From Bacteroidota bacterium (lineage in GTDB: Bacteria > Bacteroidota > Bacteroidia > Flavobacteriales > Weeksellaceae): a stretch of DNA of 21,621 nucleotides. Shown one piece after another: positions 21,148 to 21,621 of this stretch (positions are counted from its first letter, which is position 1; every line of letters starts with the position of its first letter). The stretch is from NCBI GenBank assembly GCA_023426625.1, contig JAFAAJ010000215.1, forward strand, positions 1-21,621, read 5' to 3'. The notes beneath the pieces are model-generated. The model did not search any database, was not told the origin of the DNA, and worked only from the letters and a program-made list of their open reading frames with translations. A program made the translations under genes and the position numbers.

Positions 21148-21621
21148 ATGAACATGAAAAAAAGATTATTATTATTTTTTGTGGCAATTTTTTGTTGCAA
21201 TATAAATGCACAAGTTGGTATTAATACAGAAAATCCCGAAGAAAGATTACACATAGACGGACAAAAAAATACTTCATCCTCTACTGCTTCTACCTATTAC
21301 GATGATGTTGTTGTGACCCCTTCAGGAAATATGGGAGTAGGGACTAAAACCCCAAAAACAAGACTGGATTTTCGATCAGCAGAACGATTAAATGCTATTG
21401 GGATAGGAGGGACTTCACAAACAGCTTCAGCAGCAAAGGCGGGAGCGATGAGATACAATTCAGGGACACAGGATCTAAGTTATTCCAACGGAACATCATG
21501 GGTATCTTTAGCCCATAAAACAACAAATGACTTCGTAGATGCTGAAAATTCTTCAGGTCAGACTTTTAGCAATGGTGTACAGACCGCTCTTACTAACTGG
21601 ACCGAGAAAACGGATGTGAAT
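21148..21621 (+). CDS. Second secreted paralogue, cut by the window end
   Basis: ATG 21148 (or 21154) opens a signal peptide (KKRLLLFFVAIFCCNINA, then QVGINTENPEERLHIDG) and the frame stays open to the end, 158 codons. The modules match those of the upstream gene: LHIDGQKN, GVGTKTPKTRLDFRS, AIGIGGTSQTASAAKAG, YSNGTSWVSL. The C-terminal domain lies outside the window. The 5-nt gap to its neighbour points to a tandem duplication within one operon. Confidence 0.8.
   Translation, partial: MNMKKRLLLFFVAIFCCNINAQVGINTENPEERLHIDGQKNTSSSTASTYYDDVVVTPSGNMGVGTKTPKTRLDFRSAERLNAIGIGGTSQTASAAKAGAMRYNSGTQDLSYSNGTSWVSLAHKTTNDFVDAENSSGQTFSNGVQTALTNWTEKTDVN

Overview
The window looks like a chromosome segment of a flavobacterium of the Chryseobacterium/Elizabethkingia type (Bacteroidota). 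The evidence is low GC, A-rich sequence instead of clear Shine-Dalgarno sites before starts, TAnnTTTG promoter elements, and the gene families present (M1 peptidase, CoaX, TadA, a TonB-C protein, WYL regulator, secreted jelly-roll proteins). The assignment is inferred from family knowledge, not from a search.

Left flank (1-3.3 kb): the C-terminal part of an M1 metallopeptidase, a terminator, coaX with unusual active-site motifs, then on the minus strand tadA and a TonB C-terminal-domain protein. At 3.3-4.2 kb is a WYL-domain transcription factor. Its own promoter carries an operator-like site.

Middle (4.3-12.0 kb, all minus strand): a polymorphic-toxin locus. It is read from right to left. 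A 675-aa toxin (10011-12038) ends in a 38-aa junction segment followed by a variable C-terminal domain, and its presumed immunity gene follows 2 nt later. Downstream is an array of orphan cassettes. Three begin with a decayed copy of the same junction. One is fused to a papain-fold toxin domain, one to a domain with HSSFLAG and SGHY signatures, and one to only about 20 residues of toxin tail. A fourth cassette keeps just a toxin tail. The tips are followed by presumed immunity genes (Imm35-like, Imm74-like and unnamed families, two of them broken). Near-identical hairpin terminators close most modules, and a 104-nt MITE-like palindrome sits in one gap.

Right of the toxin (12.1-18.7 kb, minus strand): a 156-aa unknown protein, a 1205-aa signal-less coiled-coil protein, a 56-aa extremely acidic protein, a patatin-like phospholipase and an M15 peptidoglycan peptidase. 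Four transcription units here start from one 39-bp promoter with invariant spacing: CACGTCA, then TTYTGTCGC, exactly 10 nt, then TACYTTYG. The WYL gene has a related fifth copy with the same spacing. I infer a WYL-controlled regulon linking the regulator, the large protein with its toxin, the phospholipase and the wall hydrolase. The TTGTC...TAnnnT layout resembles the mycobacterial RecA-independent DNA-damage promoter that is served by the WYL proteins PafBC. A damage-induced toxin-release system is therefore a testable hypothesis.

Right flank (18.8-21.6 kb, plus strand): umuC without umuD, then a clear flavobacterial promoter driving two tandem secreted proteins, the second cut by the window end.
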